This document shows positions 5,053 through 7,158 of a DNA stretch of 7,158 bases, in pieces. The notes below the pieces were generated by a model, which was not told the DNA's origin, searched no databases, and saw nothing but the letters and a program-made list of their open reading frames with translations. The translations under genes and the position numbers were made by a program. Numbering within the stretch: the stretch's first letter is position 1; every line of letters starts with the position of its first letter. Location of the stretch: assembly GCA_020720345.1 (NCBI GenBank), contig DYOT01000062.1, forward strand, positions 1 through 7,158, read 5' to 3'. This stretch comes from Candidatus Caenarcanum sp. GTDB lineage: Bacteria; Cyanobacteriota; Vampirovibrionia; Gastranaerophilales; UBA9971.

Positions 5053-5100
5053 AAAAAATATTTGTACCTGATTTAAATTTAATTTGGAGGAACAAACAGT

Positions 5101-7026
5101 ATGATGAGCAATTCTATCTGCAAGGAAATTTCTAAAAAAGGAAAACATGAATTTAAAAAAACTGTTGAAAAAGCATTAAAAGTTTTGAAGAAAAAAAATC
5201 TTGCCATGATTATTCATGGTTCAAGTTTCCCTTCTGCTGAGGGGCAAAACACAGGAATTGGTTCTCCGAATTCTCAAGGTGGACAAAATTTTATGGAATT
5301 TATTTCCGGTCTTGGATTTAATGGCGTTCAGCTTGGTCCTGAAGGAAAAACAAAACCAATAGATGCTTCTCCTTACGTAGGAACGATGTTTTCCTATAAT
5401 CCTCTGTTTATTGACCTTTATTCGCTCACACAAAAAGACTTTGCAGAAATTTTATCCTCCGAAACTTTTGAAAAAATTGTTGCCGTTAACCCTTCTAAAA
5501 CCAATAGATCAGCTTATGAATATATTTATAAAGCAAGTGATTCTGCCCTTAGAGAAGCTTTTAACAATTTCAAGGTAAAATTATCTCAAGATAATACTAA
5601 AATTAAGAAATTAAGCAGCAAATTAGCTGAATATGTTGAAAAAAACAGCTATTGGCTGGAGAAAGATGCTTTATATGAAGCAATTTCTATTAAGCATAAA
5701 AATGATTACTGGCCGATGTGGACGGATGAGCTTGATAAAAATCTTTATAACGCTGCAGGCAAATTTTCTCAGAAAGAAATTCAAAGCAGAATTTCAGAAT
5801 TAAAAAATAAATATAAAGACGAAATTGAATATTATGAATTTGTCCAGTTTATTGCTTATGTGCAAAAACAAAATACAAAAGATTTTGTTTTAAACAGGAA
5901 AATGAAAACAATTGCAGACTGTCAGGTAGCTTTTTCAGACAGGGATTACTGGGCAAATCAAGCCTTATTTCTTGATGGATGGAATCTTGGCTGCCCTCCC
6001 GATATTTTTTCAGATGATGGACAGGCATGGGGTTTCCCGGTTGTTGATCCTTCTAAAATTTTCAATAAGGATGGAAGCCTTGGAGAAGCAGGAAAACTTC
6101 TTAAAGCCAGATTTGGGAAAATGTTTGAGGAAAATCCGGGCGGTGTTAGAATCGACCATATTATAGGCTTGATTGATCCTTTTGTGTACAAGTCCGGCAA
6201 GCTTCCAAAGCCTGTTCAGGGCGCATCGAGACTATATTCTTCACCTGAACATCCTGAACTTGATAAATATTCTTACTTGAGGATTATGGATTTAAATCAG
6301 GAAGTTGGTCCTGAAAGTGAAAAAAGGGTTTTAAAAGTTAGCGATGACCAGATTAAGGAATATGCGCAGTTTCTTGAAAAAATAGTAATTGAAGCCGCTA
6401 AAGAAAAGAAAATCGGTAAAGAATCAATTATCTGCGAGGATTTAGGAACTGTTACCGCTCCTGTGGAAGCTGTAATGAATAAATTAAAACTCAGCGGGAT
6501 TAGAATGACCCAGTTTGTCGATCCTGAAGTGGCAGACCATCCCTATAGGATTAAGCATACAGAGCCGCAGCACTGGGCAATGATTGCCAGCCATGACAAC
6601 CAGCCAATGATGAGCTGGGTTGATGAACTATATAAAGAAAATAAGGCTTGTTTGCATGCGGAAAACCTTGCATCTGACTTAAAAGAAAATCATGTTCACG
6701 AATTCAAAGAGCAGATAATGCAAAACCCAAAACTGTTTATTACAGCAAAATTTGCGGAGCTTTTCGCAAGCCCTGCTGAAAATATCCAGATTTTCTTTTC
6801 AGACTTCTTTGGAAGCCGTGAAAGATATAACATGCCCGGTACTTCCGGCAGTGAAAACTGGTCTTTAAGAATTCCTGAGAACTACGAATGCTATTATCAG
6901 GAACAATTGTCAAAAGGCGAGGCTATCAACCTTTCTGAAGTGCTAATTATGGCAATAGAAGCCAAAGGGCATAAATTTGCAGAAAAACATGCTGATTTAA
7001 TCGAAAAATTAAAAAAAACTTGTTAA
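5101..7026 (+). CDS. GH77 4-alpha-glucanotransferase (amylomaltase/MalQ-like), divergent form
   Basis: GH77 enzymes cut an alpha-1,4-glucan and transfer the piece to another glucan or glucose, in maltodextrin or glycogen turnover in the cytoplasm. All catalytic motifs are visible in 641 residues: RIDH (350-353) with nucleophile D352, CEDLGT with acid/base E446, and SHDNQ with third carboxylate D499. Near the N-terminus, HGSSFPS and GIGSPNS, then SPYVGTMFSYNPLFIDL, match the conserved substrate-binding start of the barrel. PPDIFSDDGQAWGFP and, near the end, MPGTSGSENWSLRIP are also family stretches. D352 to E446 is 94 residues, against 47 in Thermus aquaticus amylomaltase (D293, E340), so about 45 residues are inserted; E446 to D499 is normal. 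A lysine-rich segment of about 33 residues precedes the barrel. No signal peptide is seen. ATG 5101 has GGAGG 10 nt upstream; ATG 5104 is an alternative. It is not inside a visible maltose operon, and I leave the symbol empty because the sequence is far from standard MalQ. Confidence 0.88.
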   Translation: MMSNSICKEISKKGKHEFKKTVEKALKVLKKKNLAMIIHGSSFPSAEGQNTGIGSPNSQGGQNFMEFISGLGFNGVQLGPEGKTKPIDASPYVGTMFSYNPLFIDLYSLTQKDFAEILSSETFEKIVAVNPSKTNRSAYEYIYKASDSALREAFNNFKVKLSQDNTKIKKLSSKLAEYVEKNSYWLEKDALYEAISIKHKNDYWPMWTDELDKNLYNAAGKFSQKEIQSRISELKNKYKDEIEYYEFVQFIAYVQKQNTKDFVLNRKMKTIADCQVAFSDRDYWANQALFLDGWNLGCPPDIFSDDGQAWGFPVVDPSKIFNKDGSLGEAGKLLKARFGKMFEENPGGVRIDHIIGLIDPFVYKSGKLPKPVQGASRLYSSPEHPELDKYSYLRIMDLNQEVGPESEKRVLKVSDDQIKEYAQFLEKIVIEAAKEKKIGKESIICEDLGTVTAPVEAVMNKLKLSGIRMTQFVDPEVADHPYRIKHTEPQHWAMIASHDNQPMMSWVDELYKENKACLHAENLASDLKENHVHEFKEQIMQNPKLFITAKFAELFASPAENIQIFFSDFFGSRERYNMPGTSGSENWSLRIPENYECYYQEQLSKGEAINLSEVLIMAIEAKGHKFAEKHADLIEKLKKTC

Positions 7027-7122
7027 ATAACCCCAATTTTTAATTATATCGCTATCGAAAAATTTTTGTTTTGTATATGATTTGGATTATAAATTTATAT
7101 CCAGAAATAGGGGAACTAGAAA

Positions 7123-7158
7123 ATGCAAACAGGAAAAATTGGTTTTGGTGCTATGAAC
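7123..7158 (+). CDS. Start of an unidentified gene, truncated by the window end
   Basis: ATG 7123 is preceded by AGGGGA (7109-7114) at 8-nt spacing and opens a frame that runs to the last base (MQTGKIGFGAMN). Possible promoter hexamers TTTGTT (7065-7070) and TATAAA (7088-7093), 17 nt apart, lie in the 96-nt gap after the GH77 gene. No convincing terminator occurs in that gap, so read-through from the GH77 gene is possible. Twelve residues are too few to name a product. Confidence 0.55.
   Translation, partial: MQTGKIGFGAMN

Noticed and set aside
7027..7122. Terminator after the GH77 gene (AATTTTT/AAAAATT pairing at 7035-7064)
   Set aside because: The stem is A/T only with a long loop and would not be stable enough to terminate transcription.

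Overview
This is an A+T-rich bacterial chromosome segment made mostly of translation genes plus one DNA-repair gene and one glucan-metabolism gene. Low G+C, A-rich Shine-Dalgarno (SD) leaders, a tRNA without an encoded CCA, a family 4 uracil-DNA glycosylase and a divergent GH77 enzyme fit a Gram-positive-like or non-photosynthetic cyanobacterial relative (for example Gastranaerophilales/Melainabacteria). That placement is a low-confidence inference; nothing here is diagnostic.

Layout. (1) 112-2202 (+): an EF-G-like translational GTPase with a promoter at 15-43. Its translocation domain IV is canonical, but its G motifs are altered (Ser for the catalytic His, NKLE for NKxD). (2) 2243-3855 (+): a translation cluster that opens with tRNA-Leu(CAG) and continues as infC - rpmI - rplT (IF3, L35, L20), ending in a perfect 26-bp palindromic terminator. 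infC has no AUG/GUG/UUG at a usable position and appears to start at AUC (2441), the rare-start arrangement known to let IF3 repress its own synthesis. A 198-nt structured gap between rpmI and rplT carries a promoter-like sequence and is a candidate site of L20 control. (3) 3864-4484 (-): family 4 [4Fe-4S] uracil-DNA glycosylase, convergent with rplT and sharing its terminator. (4) 4485-5100: a gene-free interval of about 600 bp. It holds a plus-strand terminator with no gene in front of it (a likely small RNA), a 125-bp palindromic repeat whose two arms form hairpins with mutually complementary loops, and a minus-strand terminator also lacking an upstream gene. (5) 5101-7026 (+): GH77 4-alpha-glucanotransferase (MalQ-like) with its own extended -10 promoter. 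(6) 7123-end (+): first 12 codons of another gene.

The tRNA, IF3, L35, L20 and EF-G-like genes all serve the ribosome and are probably growth-rate linked; the glycosylase and glucanotransferase are separate transcription units. The points most worth following up are the AUC-start infC behind a tRNA, the altered GTPase centre of the EF-G-like protein, and the two orphan terminators flanking the palindromic repeat. No CRISPR array, insertion sequence with a transposase, or phage gene is visible.
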